Shown here: in pieces, positions 1 to 9,215 of the stretch | How the letters are laid out: each line of letters begins with the position of its first letter | Numbering within the stretch: position 1 is the first letter of the stretch | From: GAS188 sp044445965 | GTDB taxonomy: Bacteria; Pseudomonadota; Alphaproteobacteria; Rhizobiales; Beijerinckiaceae | Assembly: GCA_044445965.1 (NCBI GenBank) | Contig: JBIOEJ010000010.1 | Span: 7,465 to 71,464, forward strand | Direction: 5' to 3' | DNA: 64,000 nucleotides | Made by a program: the position numbers and the translations under genes | Notes under the pieces: model-generated | The model's input: only the letters and a program-made list of their open reading frames with translations | What the model was told of the DNA's origin: nothing | Database searches by the model: none

Positions 1-545
1 CCGATGCGTTGCAACGCCGCGAGCACATGGCCGATCAGCTCGCGCCGCCCTTCGAGCGAGGTCTTGAGCGCCTGTTCCTGCGCGACTTCCTCGGCGAGGC
101 GATCCTCGGTGTCGCTGGCGCGCGCCTCGAGCGCCCGCACCCTGTCGGCCGCCGCGACGAGGTCGCGCTGCAGCTTCTCGCGCTCGGCCTTCAGCGCGGC
201 GATCTCGTCCTCGATCTGCTTACGCTCGGTATCCGATTGCTGCATCGATTGCTCGATGGCCTGCAATTCGCGCAAGCGGTCCTCGCGCTGCTTTATCCTG
301 GGGTCTGCCGAGGGCCCGGCTTGGGCAGGCCCGGCTTGGGCAGGCCCGGCTTGGGCAGGCGCGGCCTGGGCAGGCTCGCCCGGTGCTGCCTGCACGGCAG
401 GGCCCGCCGCCCCAACGCCCGAATCGCCGGCTGCGAGCACGGCGGAGCCGCCGATCCATGTGGCAAGCGCGCCCGCGGCCACAAGCACGGCGGCGAGTGC
501 CGCTTCGCGAGAGCCATCACATTTGCGTGTATCCGCGCCTGCCAT
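1..545 (-). CDS. Murein hydrolase activator EnvC-like protein, N-terminal part (runs off the window)
   Basis: The visible 181 codons start at ATG 545-543 and continue past base 1. Residues ~15-38 form a hydrophobic signal or membrane segment. Residues ~52-78 are an Ala/Gln/Pro linker with the pentapeptide AQAGP repeated. From ~84 to the edge the protein is heptad-like coiled coil rich in Glu, Arg and Gln. This matches the N-terminal half of EnvC-type proteins, whose C-terminal degenerate M23 peptidase domain would lie outside the window. Position directly downstream of rlmH is the usual alphaproteobacterial order. The family acts in the periplasm, activating cell-wall amidases during division. 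The M23 domain cannot be checked here, so the call rests on the coiled coil and synteny. Confidence 0.7.
   Translation of the reverse strand, partial: MAGADTRKCDGSREAALAAVLVAAGALATWIGGSAVLAAGDSGVGAAGPAVQAAPGEPAQAAPAQAGPAQAGPAQAGPSADPRIKQREDRLRELQAIEQSMQQSDTERKQIEDEIAALKAEREKLQRDLVAAADRVRALEARASDTEDRLAEEVAQEQALKTSLEGRRELIGHVLAALQRI
314..373. repeat. 15-bp in-frame tandem repeat in the envC-like gene
   Basis: Three perfect copies of a 15-bp unit (gcccggcttgggcag) at 314-328, 329-343 and 344-358 are followed by a degenerate copy at 359-373. Read on the minus strand each unit encodes Ala-Gln-Ala-Gly-Pro, so copy-number change keeps the frame and only alters linker length between the membrane segment and the coiled coil. 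Confidence 0.9.
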
Positions 546-570
546 GGCGTTCCTTCGCGGGCGATCATCC

Positions 571-1050
571 TTAGAGCCGATGATAGGGGTGACCCAACCG
601 AATCGTCAGCGCCCGATATATCTGCTCCAGAAGGACTATTCTGACGAGCTGATGCGGCAAAGTCATGGCTCCGAACGAAATTTCGCCGTTTGCTGCCTCT
701 CGCGCCTCGGCGGCGAGACCATCGGCGCCGCCGATGAGGAAGGCGAGCGCCTTGGCGCCCTCATGGCGATGCCGCAACAGGAGCTCTGCGAATTCGGCGC
801 TGGTGGGAGCCGCGCCGCGTTCGTCGAGCGCGACGCGGACCGCGCCTTCGCTCTTGGCGGCAAGTCCGTCCCATTCCTCGCGACGCCGCGTCTTCTCGTC
901 GCGCGCACGGCCTTCCGCAATCTCGACGACGGACGGTCCCGAAAGCCCGAGCCTGGGGGCGAGATCGGAGCCCCGCTTCGCATAACGCTCGGCCAAGTCG
1001 CGCTCCGGACCGGCCTTGAGCCGACCCACGGCGCAGATGACGAGCCTCAT
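571..1050 (-). CDS. rlmH: 23S rRNA (pseudouridine-1915-N3)-methyltransferase RlmH
   Basis: This 159-residue protein is the normal size for RlmH, the SPOUT-class enzyme that uses SAM to methylate pseudouridine 1915 in helix 69 of 23S rRNA on assembled ribosomes. The SAM-binding knot is visible: FLIGGADGL at residues 104-112, the FGAMTLPHQL segment from 126, and the C-terminal GHPYH at 153-157. It starts with ATG and lies 21 bases downstream of rsfS, with the envC-like gene 25 bases further on, so it is probably cotranscribed with both. Identification is very secure. Confidence 0.97.
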   Translation of the reverse strand: MRLVICAVGRLKAGPERDLAERYAKRGSDLAPRLGLSGPSVVEIAEGRARDEKTRRREEWDGLAAKSEGAVRVALDERGAAPTSAEFAELLLRHRHEGAKALAFLIGGADGLAAEAREAANGEISFGAMTLPHQLVRIVLLEQIYRALTIRLGHPYHRL

Positions 1051-1071
1051 CGCTGCGGCCGAAGCCTCCCG

Positions 1072-1548
1072 TCAGGCGTGGGCGCGTTCCGCGGATTCGG
1101 ACGGGCGAGCTTCGGAAGGGCGATCTTGGCCCCACATCTTCTCGAGATTGTAGAAGGCGCGAATCTCGGGCCGGAAGACATGAACGACCAGGTCGCCCGC
1201 GTCGATCAGCACCCAATCGCAGAGCGGCAATCCCTCGACGCCCGCGACCCTGTGTCCCGCCTCCTTGAAGGCGCGCACCAGGGCGTCGGCGATGGCGCCC
1301 ACATGCCGCTGCGAACGGCCGGAGGCTATGATCATCGCGTCTGCGATCGTGGTCTTGCCGGTAAGGTCGATATCGACGACCGCTTCGGCTTTCATGTCGT
1401 CCAGCACACTGAGGGCGACGGGGAGGAGATCTGCGGCCGGCGTCAACGCCTCGGCGGCGATCTCGGTAAGCGGCAGAGCCGCTTCGCTTCTCGCTTGATG
1501 GAACAGCGCCAGATTCCTTTCTCTTTGGCGGACCCAAATCAACGACAC
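1072..1548 (-). CDS. rsfS: Ribosomal silencing factor RsfS
   Basis: The 158-residue product carries the RsfS (DUF143/Iojap) core from about residue 40, with the motifs DLTGKTTIADAMIIASG, CDWVLIDAGDLVVHVF and FYNLEKMWG. RsfS binds L14 on the 50S subunit and blocks subunit joining in starved cells. It sits between nadD and rlmH, the conserved neighbourhood. The first ~35 residues precede the conserved core and no other ATG is available, so the start is plausible but not proven; a short acidic tail follows the core. Confidence 0.93.
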   Translation of the reverse strand: MSLIWVRQRERNLALFHQARSEAALPLTEIAAEALTPAADLLPVALSVLDDMKAEAVVDIDLTGKTTIADAMIIASGRSQRHVGAIADALVRAFKEAGHRVAGVEGLPLCDWVLIDAGDLVVHVFRPEIRAFYNLEKMWGQDRPSEARPSESAERAHA

Positions 1549-1611
1549 CGCTTAGTGTGGCCCCTTAATCCTTTCTTTTCAATTGCCGTTCTGCGACGAT
1601 CTCATGAAGAT

Positions 1612-2211
1612 TTAGGCCAAAACACCTGCCCGCAAGGCAGTCGAGGATAGTTTCGACCTGCGGCCGTACAGGAAAACCCAGGCAGGCGGGGTTCGTTCCG
1701 CGAGCCTCGCAGCCGCTGATTCGGGGATGCGGAAGCGCCCGAGCGCCAGCGCCGCGGTCGAGCGCAAGGCCGCATGCGTCGCGCCCGGCCGATCGATGAC
1801 GGCGATCGGCACGAGGTCGGCAATGTCGCGCCAGCGATGCCAGCGATGGAAGCTCGCGAGGTTGTCGGCCCCCATGATCCAGACGAAGCGCAGGCAAGGC
1901 AAGCGCGAGGTCAGCGCCCTGACCGTATCGACCGTCAGATCGGAGCCGAACGCTGCTTCGAAACCGGTCACGTCGATGCGCGGATGAGAGACCATGCCGC
2001 GCGTCGCCGCGAGGCGTGCCTCGAGCGAGGCGAGGCCCTCACGATTCTTCAAGGGGTTTCCGGGCGTCACCACGAACCAGAGGCGGTCGAGCGCAAGCCG
2101 CCTCAGCGCCATCAGCGCCACATGACGGTGCCCCTCATGGGGAGGGTTGAAGCTGCCGCCGTAAAGGCCGATGCGCTGGCCGGGGCTGTGAGGGGGGAAG
2201 CTCGGGATCAT
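1612..2211 (-). CDS. nadD: Nicotinate-nucleotide adenylyltransferase NadD
   Basis: NadD transfers AMP from ATP to nicotinate mononucleotide, the penultimate step of NAD synthesis. The 199-residue protein shows the nucleotidyltransferase signature GSFNPPHEGH at residues 19-28 (with the H-x-G-H element), WIMGADNLASFHRWHRW in the middle and the C-terminal SSTALR motif near residue 190. It lies between proA and rsfS; the gap to proA holds two palindromic repeats, so it may have its own promoter. Confidence 0.96.
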   Translation of the reverse strand: MIPSFPPHSPGQRIGLYGGSFNPPHEGHRHVALMALRRLALDRLWFVVTPGNPLKNREGLASLEARLAATRGMVSHPRIDVTGFEAAFGSDLTVDTVRALTSRLPCLRFVWIMGADNLASFHRWHRWRDIADLVPIAVIDRPGATHAALRSTAALALGRFRIPESAAARLAERTPPAWVFLYGRRSKLSSTALRAGVLA

Positions 2212-2239
2212 CTCGGGCCGGACGCGTGCTCACGTCCTA

Positions 2240-2290
2240 GATCACGTTCATGCGTTTGGATCGAATCGATCCAAACGCATGAACGTGATC
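2240..2290. repeat. 51-bp near-perfect palindrome
   Basis: Bases 2240-2264 and 2266-2290 are exact reverse complements (25-bp arms around the single base 2265). The element lies between nadD and proA and would form a long hairpin if transcribed. Such palindromes recur between genes in Hyphomicrobiales. There is no T-run on either side, so a simple intrinsic terminator is not indicated. Confidence 0.9.
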
Positions 2291-2304
2291 GATTCCCAAG
2301 AGTG

Positions 2305-2354
2305 AGAGCATGATGTCGTCCGAAAACCGCTCACACTTTTCGGCATCATGCTCT
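2305..2354. repeat. REP-like inverted repeat overlapping the proA stop codon
   Basis: The outer arms AGAGCATGATG (2305-2315) and CATCATGCTCT (2344-2354) are exact complements, and inner arms CCGAAAA (2320-2326) and TTTTCGG (2337-2343) extend the stem. I recognise it as a dispersed intergenic repeat of Hyphomicrobiales. The last codons of proA (Arg-Ala-stop) are read from its terminal AGAGCATGA, so the repeat supplies the proA stop codon. Confidence 0.85.
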
Positions 2355-3668
2355 GGTCTGCCCCGCTCCATGCACGCGGTATTTGAACGAGGTGAGCTGC
2401 TCGACGCCGACCGGCCCGCGCGCATGCATGCGGCCCGTGGCGATGCCGATCTCGGCGCCGAAGCCGAACTCGCCGCCATCGGCGAATTGGGTCGAGGCGT
2501 TGTGGAGCACGATCGCCGAATCGACTTCGGCGAGGAAGCGCTCGGCGGCGGCCCGGTCTTGCGTGACGATGGCGTCGGTGTGGTGCGAGCCATGGCGCTC
2601 GATATGGTCGATCGCCGCGTCGAGCCCGTCAACGACGCGGCAGGCGATGATGGCGTCGAGATATTCGGTCGACCAATCCTCTTGCGTCGCCGCGGTGACG
2701 CGCGGATCGGCGGCGAGGGTCGCGGCGTCGCCGCGCACGGCGCAGCCGGCATCGAGGAGCGCGGTCACCAGCGGCTTCAGATGCGTTGCCGCGACGGCGC
2801 CATCGACGAGCAATGTTTCCGCCGCCCCGCAAACGCTGGTGCGGCGCAGCTTGGCGTTGACGGCGATGCGTTTGGCCATATCGAGATCGGCGCCGGCATG
2901 CACATAGACGTGGCACACGCCTTCGAGATGGGCGAAGACGGGGATGCGGGCTTCCTTCTGCACGCGCGCGACGAGGCTCTTGCCGCCGCGCGGGACGATC
3001 ACGTCGATCGCCCCGTCGAGCCCGGAGAGCATGGCGCCGACCGCTTCGCGATCGCGCGTCGGCACGAAGGAGATCGCCTGGCGCGGCAACCCCGCCTTCT
3101 CCAGGCCTTGCGCCAGGGCCGCGTGGATCGCCTCGGCGGAAAGAAAGCTCGCCGATCCGGTGCGCAGGATCGAGGCGTTGCCGGCCTTGAGGCAGAGCGC
3201 GCTCGCATCCGCCATGACGTTGGGCCGGCTTTCGAAAATCACCCCGACGACGCCGAGCGGCGTCGCCACGCGCTCGATGAGAAGTCCGTTCGGCCGCTCG
3301 AAGCGCGCCGTGACGCGCCCGACCGGATCGGGGAGCGCAGCGATATCGTCGATGGCTTGCGCGATCGCCCGCAGGCGCGTGGGGTCGAGACGCAGGCGGT
3401 CGAGGAAGGCCCGTGTTGCGCCTTCGCGCTCAGCTCGAGCCATGTCGAGCGCGTTGGCGGCGAGGATCGCGGGGGCCGCGTCACGGATCGCGACCGCCAT
3501 GGCGGCGAGCGCCTCGTTCTTTTGCTCGGCCGTCGCGAGCGCCACCTGCCGCGCCGCGCCGCGCGCCCCGCGGCCGAGCGCCGCAAGATCGCAGGGTGCG
3601 TCGCCCTCGCCCTTTCGCGAGGCCGGCTTGTCGGCGATTCGCCGAAGGTTCGCGGACATCTCGGTCAA
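2346..3668 (-). CDS. proA: Gamma-glutamyl phosphate reductase ProA
   Basis: ProA reduces gamma-glutamyl phosphate with NADPH to glutamate semialdehyde in proline synthesis. The 440-residue aldehyde-dehydrogenase-fold protein has the IFESRPNV segment (residues 144-151), the VPRGGKSLV nucleotide-binding stretch (~226-233) and the catalytic cysteine at 280 in SVCGAAETLL. The C-terminus ends in QTRA, close to the family's usual end, with the final codons inside a palindromic repeat. proB is not adjacent; instead an acyl-CoA dehydrogenase gene ends 15 bases upstream. Confidence 0.97.
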   Translation of the reverse strand: MTEMSANLRRIADKPASRKGEGDAPCDLAALGRGARGAARQVALATAEQKNEALAAMAVAIRDAAPAILAANALDMARAEREGATRAFLDRLRLDPTRLRAIAQAIDDIAALPDPVGRVTARFERPNGLLIERVATPLGVVGVIFESRPNVMADASALCLKAGNASILRTGSASFLSAEAIHAALAQGLEKAGLPRQAISFVPTRDREAVGAMLSGLDGAIDVIVPRGGKSLVARVQKEARIPVFAHLEGVCHVYVHAGADLDMAKRIAVNAKLRRTSVCGAAETLLVDGAVAATHLKPLVTALLDAGCAVRGDAATLAADPRVTAATQEDWSTEYLDAIIACRVVDGLDAAIDHIERHGSHHTDAIVTQDRAAAERFLAEVDSAIVLHNASTQFADGGEFGFGAEIGIATGRMHARGPVGVEQLTSFKYRVHGAGQTRA

Positions 3669-3683
3669 CCCCTCATGGCCCGC

Positions 3684-4817
3684 TCAGGCGACCGCCCGTT
3701 CGAGACCGCCGGCCCGCGCCACCTTGCGCAAATGATGATCGACATCACCGAACATCATCTCGATCGCCGTCATCCGCTTGAAATAGGCACCGAGCCGATA
3801 TTCCATGGTCATGCCGATGCCGCCATGCAATTGCACCGCCTGCTCGCCGATGAAGCGGCCATTCTTGCCGATCGTCACCTTGGCGGCCGAAATGGCGGCG
3901 GAGCGTTGCGCCGGATCGCTTTCGCCCACCATCATCGTCGCATAGACGGCCATGCTGCGCGCCTGTTCGAGCGCGATGAACATGTCGGCCGCGCGATGCT
4001 GCAGCGCCTGGAACGAGCCGATCGGCCGGCCGAACTGCTTGCGCGTCTTGAGATAGGCAAGCGTCATGTCGCACATGGCGCTCATGACGCCGACCGCCTC
4101 GGCGCTCAGAGCGGCGATCGCTTCGTCGGCGACCCGCTCGATGAGCGGGGCGGCGCCGCCAGCCGCGCCGATCAGGGCCGAGGCCGGAACGGAAACGTCG
4201 TCGAGCCTGATCTCGGCGCCGGGCGTGCCGTCGGCGAGCGCATAGGCGCGGTGCGTCAGGCCCTCGGCCTTGCCGTCGACGAGGAACAGCGACACGCCCT
4301 CGCGATCATGGCGGCCGCCGGCGCTGCGGGCGCTGACGAACAAAAGCTCGGCAGCGTCACCATGAGGTACGACGCTCTTCACGCCGTCGAGCACGTAGCG
4401 CTCGCCGGCCTGCCGCGCCGAGAGCGTCACGTCGGCGAGGTCGTGGCGCGCCTCTCGCTCCACATGCGCGAAGGCCGCGAGCAGATTGCCGGAGGCGATC
4501 CGCGAAGCCAAATCCTTGCGTCGAGCCTCGGCGCAGCCATGCCGGGCAAAGCCGCCGCAAATGACCACCGTGGACAAATAAGGCTCATGGACGAGACCCT
4601 TGCCGAAGGCCTCCATGACGATCATCGTCTCGACCGGCCCCCAACCGAGCCCGCCATCCTCCTCCGCGAAAGGAAGCGCCAAGAGGCCGAGCTCCGCGAA
4701 CTGCTTCCAGCGCTCGCGGCTCCATCCCGAGGCGACGGGCGCGGTATCCGACGCAGCCGCGAGCCGCTCGACATTGTCGCGCAACAGCCGCTGCTCGTCG
4801 GAGAGATCGAAATCCAT
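3684..4817 (-). CDS. Acyl-CoA dehydrogenase, PimD-like small subunit
   Basis: The 377-residue protein starts at the internal ATG 4817-4815 (MDFDLSDEQRLLRDNVERL), the typical acyl-CoA dehydrogenase N-terminus; an open frame upstream to 4901 is repeat-like and not used here. It carries RKQFGRPIGSFQALQHRAADM and QLHGGIGMTMEY, the FAD and substrate-binding segments of the C-terminal domain. Its length and pairing with a ~400-residue partner resemble PimD/PimC, the dicarboxyl-CoA (pimeloyl-CoA) dehydrogenase subunits. The partner gene lies 468 bases upstream, separated by repeats. Substrate is inferred only. Confidence 0.85.
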   Translation of the reverse strand: MDFDLSDEQRLLRDNVERLAAASDTAPVASGWSRERWKQFAELGLLALPFAEEDGGLGWGPVETMIVMEAFGKGLVHEPYLSTVVICGGFARHGCAEARRKDLASRIASGNLLAAFAHVEREARHDLADVTLSARQAGERYVLDGVKSVVPHGDAAELLFVSARSAGGRHDREGVSLFLVDGKAEGLTHRAYALADGTPGAEIRLDDVSVPASALIGAAGGAAPLIERVADEAIAALSAEAVGVMSAMCDMTLAYLKTRKQFGRPIGSFQALQHRAADMFIALEQARSMAVYATMMVGESDPAQRSAAISAAKVTIGKNGRFIGEQAVQLHGGIGMTMEYRLGAYFKRMTAIEMMFGDVDHHLRKVARAGGLERAVA

Positions 4818-5285
4818 GACGCTAGTACCAGCTTTCACATGACAAGGAGTCGCGCCCGGCACTATCCCTTCTCCTCCTCCGCTGCGCGCGGTCGTGTGCA
4901 CACATCTGCGCTGGGCGCTCCACCCTCTCCCCTCTGCGGGAGAGGGTGGCCTTCCCCCCGGCTTCCCAATTCTGGAACCTACGGCCCAGGAATGGGAAGC
5001 CGGGGGTAGCGAAGGCCGGGAGAGGGGGAAGACTTTCCTCGGCCGGAGCGCGCGTTGGCTTACCTTCGCCCATCATTCGCTCCGTGTTCCTTGACGTTTT
5101 CAGATGGCCCCCTCTCCCGGCTCTTGCTGCGCAAGAGCCACCCTCTCCCGCGGAGGGGAGAGGGTAAGCGCGCCAGCGCTTTTCTCCTCCTTGGAACCGA
5201 GGAGGATGTGTGAATCGGATAGCGCCCAGCAGGGAAGGGATCGGCGGCTCGTGACCCACGTAATGGCTTTCCATGATTGCCGGTA
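4818..5285. repeat. Mosaic of palindromic repeats, no gene
   Basis: No credible reading frame is present. The stretch contains at least four hairpin-forming repeats: CACCCTCTCCC/GGGAGAGGGTG (4921-4931 with 4938-4948), a 14-bp CCCCCGGCTTCCCA arm at 4955-4968 with its complement at 4993-5006, a GGCTCTTGC/GCAAGAGCC hairpin around 5118-5140, and an ACCCTCTCCC/GGGAGAGGGT hairpin around 5140-5166. The CCCTCTCCC type recurs near 6643, 38820, 62290 and 63787. Confidence 0.8.
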
Positions 5286-6491
<1,206 letters not shown>

Positions 6492-6642
6492 CGCATCCTC
6501 CCCGCATTCGGCCGCCGCCGGCTCGGTCGCGCACCGGCTTCAGGCGCTTATCGGACATAAACCGATCTGTTCGGGGATGGCAAACTTGCGAGCGATTCAC
6601 ACTTCGTTTCCGGTCGTGGAGACGAGGAGCCGCAGTCGCAGC

Positions 6643-6681
6643 CGCCTCTTCCCTTTTGCGGGAGAGGCGAAGGCGCGCTAG
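6643..6681. repeat. CCTCTCCC-type repeat at the prmA 3' end
   Basis: The sequence cctcttcccttttgcgggag followed by aggcgaaggcgcgctagcgc is a degenerate copy of the CCCTCTCCC hairpin with the gcgcgc tail seen near 5166. The prmA stop codon (6678-6680) lies in its GCGCTAGCGC end. Confidence 0.6.
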
Positions 6682-7568
6682 CGCAGGATCAAGGTCGCCC
6701 AGCCCTCGATCAGATAACGCCTCTCCAGATAGAGCCCTTGCGGCCGAAACGCCGCGAGCACACCGGCGACATCTTGCTCCAACAGGCCGGACAGGACGAG
6801 CCTTCCGCCGGGCGCGAGCGCAGCGGCGAGCTCAGGCGCGAGGCGCGTCAGCGGCCGGGCGAGGATATTGGCGAGGATCAAGTCGAAAGGCACGCGGGCG
6901 GCGGCGAGCGGGTGGCGAATTCCCGGAGCGCAGCAAAGCCGAACAAGCGAGGCCACACCATTGGCGCGCGCATTGGCGCGCGCCACCTCGACCGCGACGG
7001 GATCGATGTCGCCCGCGACAACCTCGCTTCGCAGCGCCTTGGCGGCGGCGATGGCGAGAACGCCGGTGCCGGTGCCAACATCCAATACCCGCTTCGGACG
7101 CCGCCGCTTGAGGAGCGCATCGAGCGCCAACAGACAGCCTCTGGTGGTGCCGTGATGGCCAGTGCCGAAGGCAAGCGAGGCCTCGATCTCGATGCCGATA
7201 TCGTTTTCGCGCAACGAGGCCCGGTCATGGGCGCCATGCACCAGGAAGCGCCCCGCGCGAACCGGCCGCAGCCCCTCGAGACTGGCCGCGACCCAATCCT
7301 TGGCTTCGAGCGCATCGAAGCGCAAGGAGCTGGCCGCTTCCTTCCCCGCGATCAGCGCGACGAGGTTGCGCACGCCATCCTGGTCCGGCGGTTGCGCGAA
7401 ATAGACCTCGACCAACCAGGCGCCGTCCTTCTGCTCGAAGGCCGAGACTGCCGAATTCTCGGGATCGAACACCTCGGCGAGCGCCTCGGTAAGGGCGCGC
7501 GCCTCGGCCTCGCTCGTCGACAGGCGCAGTATGGTCGTGATCTTGTGGGGAATGAGGCCTTCGCGCAT
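6678..7568 (-). CDS. prmA: Ribosomal protein L11 methyltransferase PrmA
   Basis: PrmA trimethylates ribosomal protein L11 with SAM. The 296-residue protein has an N-terminal substrate-recognition domain (1-~110) and a class I methyltransferase domain with AFGTGHHGTTRGCL, the SAM-binding DVGTGTGVLAIAA motif and LILANILARPL, the PrmA version of the catalytic NPP-like loop. The gene seems monocistronic; its stop codon falls in a palindromic repeat. Identification is very secure. Confidence 0.96.
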   Translation of the reverse strand: MREGLIPHKITTILRLSTSEAEARALTEALAEVFDPENSAVSAFEQKDGAWLVEVYFAQPPDQDGVRNLVALIAGKEAASSLRFDALEAKDWVAASLEGLRPVRAGRFLVHGAHDRASLRENDIGIEIEASLAFGTGHHGTTRGCLLALDALLKRRRPKRVLDVGTGTGVLAIAAAKALRSEVVAGDIDPVAVEVARANARANGVASLVRLCCAPGIRHPLAAARVPFDLILANILARPLTRLAPELAAALAPGGRLVLSGLLEQDVAGVLAAFRPQGLYLERRYLIEGWATLILR

Positions 7569-7646
7569 CGCTGCGGCTTAGCCCATGCGGACTTGCTTGC
7601 GAAGCCGGAGCGGGCGGTGCTTCAAGATATCGGCTCGACGGACGAG

Positions 7647-7725
7647 CTAGTGTGGTGAATTTGAAGTTGCCATCACATGGGTGGCATGCGCGCCTTAGGA
7701 ACTTCAAATTCAAAAACCACACTAG
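7647..7725. repeat. 79-bp two-arm inverted repeat (TAGTGTGGT type), copy 1
   Basis: Outer arms CTAGTGTGGT (7647-7656) and ACCACACTAG (7716-7725) and inner arms GAATTTGAAGTT (7657-7668) and AACTTCAAATTC (7700-7711) are exact complements. It lies between the prmA start and the next gene's stop codon and is followed 14 bases later by a second element of the same architecture but different inner sequence. Confidence 0.9.
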
Positions 7726-7739
7726 AAACAATAACTTGC

Positions 7740-7814
7740 TAGTGCAGCTTTTGAATCCGAAATTCGCCCTGCGCCTTGCTCCAATGTGATGCGAATTTCG
7801 GATTTCCTACACTA
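7740..7814. repeat. 75-bp two-arm inverted repeat (TAGTG type), copy 2
   Basis: Outer ends TAGTG (7740-7744) and CACTA (7810-7814) enclose inner arms AATCCGAAATTCGC (7754-7767) and GCGAATTTCGGATT (7791-7804), a perfect 14-bp complement. The terminal TAG (minus strand, 7814-7812) is the stop codon of the neighbouring secreted-protein gene. Confidence 0.88.
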
Positions 7815-8927
7815 ATGCTCGCGAAAGATATCGACGTCCCAATAGGTCTTGCCATCGAACGCCTTGCCCGAGATGCGGTCGCCGGCCGCCTCCTTCTTGA
7901 AGACGAGATGCACGGTCCCACCGGCGATCCCCGCCTGCCGCCATTTGCAATCGGCAATCTCGGAGGCCTGGCCGCTCAGTTTGCAATCATAATATTCGCC
8001 ATCGGGCTTCGCGTCGGTCGTCCATTTGATGGCGAGGACATTGCCGGCAAGACGAATATCGTATCTCGATCTGCCCTTGAAGCCGGTCCAATTAGCGCCT
8101 GCCCAGGCCGCAAGCGGGCAAAGATCGTCGGCCGAGGTCGGCTTGAAGGCCATCTTCGCCCGGTACTGTGCCGGGATGAGCATGAACTTGGCCATGGCGG
8201 GCCGGTAGGCGTCGCAATGCTGCTTGATGAAGTCGTCGCCCTTCTTCACCATATCGCGCAGCAGCTCGCGTGTTGTCGTATGCGGCCCCGGAGCCACGAA
8301 ATGGCTGCCGCCCCCGAAATAGAGGCCGTCATTCCAGATCTTGTCGACCGCAAGCGGCGGCGGATAAAGGGTCCCGCTCCAGCTATCGGCGACGAAAGCG
8401 TGCGGTCCCCAGGTCCAGGGAATATCGGGATCGGCATCGGGGGCGAGCCCGATGACGGGGAAGGCATGCGGGCTGTCGCTGCGCATGATGACGACGTTCT
8501 TGGCGCCGCCGCGCGTCAGAAGCTCCTGCATCAATGACGCATTCTCGTCGCAGGCGCCTGCCTTGACGATCCAGGAGGCGCGGGCGATGTCCCACCCCTT
8601 GGCGCGGGCGATGTCGAGCGCCTGGGCGCGCGATTTGATGCTGCTGCAGGACGAGAAATAATTCCAGAAATCGGCCGGGATCGTCTGGAGCACGGTACCG
8701 CTGATATCATTGGTGATCTTGATCCTGTCGGTGACCATCTGAAAGGCGGCGCGGGCCTTGAGCTCGTCCTGCTTGAACGGGTCGGGATCCTTGATGGCGG
8801 CGATCCGCGCGATCGCCTCCTCGATCGTATCGGGAGCTGCCTGGGCCCAGGCGACAGGCGGGCTCTCCCATGCGCAGAGAGCCAGGCCGCATGTCCAAGA
8901 CACGATGAGACGTCGCATCCATTGCAT
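7812..8927 (-). CDS. Secreted protein with transglutaminase-like motifs, function unknown
   Basis: This 371-residue protein starts with a signal peptide (RR at 5-6, hydrophobic core to ~20, likely cleavage after AWA near residue 27). I do not recognise the family by name. Residues ~105-185 resemble a transglutaminase/cysteine-protease core: GACDENASL (Cys126), then HAFPVIG (154) and PHAFVADSW with His176 and Asp181, a Cys-His-Asp order and spacing that fit. The C-terminal ~120 residues look like a separate small domain with a few cysteines. The gene is divergent from a FecR-domain gene; a shared envelope role is speculation. Confidence 0.6.
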   Translation of the reverse strand: MQWMRRLIVSWTCGLALCAWESPPVAWAQAAPDTIEEAIARIAAIKDPDPFKQDELKARAAFQMVTDRIKITNDISGTVLQTIPADFWNYFSSCSSIKSRAQALDIARAKGWDIARASWIVKAGACDENASLMQELLTRGGAKNVVIMRSDSPHAFPVIGLAPDADPDIPWTWGPHAFVADSWSGTLYPPPLAVDKIWNDGLYFGGGSHFVAPGPHTTTRELLRDMVKKGDDFIKQHCDAYRPAMAKFMLIPAQYRAKMAFKPTSADDLCPLAAWAGANWTGFKGRSRYDIRLAGNVLAIKWTTDAKPDGEYYDCKLSGQASEIADCKWRQAGIAGGTVHLVFKKEAAGDRISGKAFDGKTYWDVDIFREH

Positions 8928-9215
8928 GGGAACCTCCCTTCGGTTTCGTTCGCGCGATCAGGCACACAGCTCGAGCACCCGATTACATCGAGACGGCGGC
9001 AGCAGGCGGTCGGGCTGGTCGGCTGACCCTTCGGGGCGACGAGGTCTTTGCGGTCCGGGTTGTGCTTCGCCGACGCCATTCCGTCGGCCGTCACTGCGGC
9101 AAGTCTAGCCGCGCCTTCATTCGCCGGCAATCGACAGAGGCGACCCCGCGCCCGCCCCGATGAAACCGCAAATGGCGCTATGCTCGCCCGGCGGCCAGCA
9201 ACGCAGGGAGACGAT
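8928..9215. other. Divergent intergenic region without a recognised gene
   Basis: These 288 bases separate the start codons of the secreted transglutaminase-like protein (minus) and the FecR-domain protein (plus), so both promoters should lie here. A purine-rich ggag at ~9206-9209 precedes the FecR-gene ATG. I see no clear operator or RNA structure. Confidence 0.5.

Noticed and set aside
314..373. CRISPR-like direct repeats
   Set aside because: The 15-bp units are directly adjacent without spacers and in frame in a coding region.
2240..2354. Intrinsic terminator for proA
   Set aside because: The hairpins lack a U-tract in either direction and match dispersed repeats; a terminator effect is possible but not supported.
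2310..5009. An 899-codon uninterrupted plus-strand frame
   Set aside because: It is antisense to proA and an acyl-CoA dehydrogenase, both with full catalytic motifs. Long antisense frames are common in GC-rich DNA; the composition (Arg, His, Asp-rich) has no family pattern.
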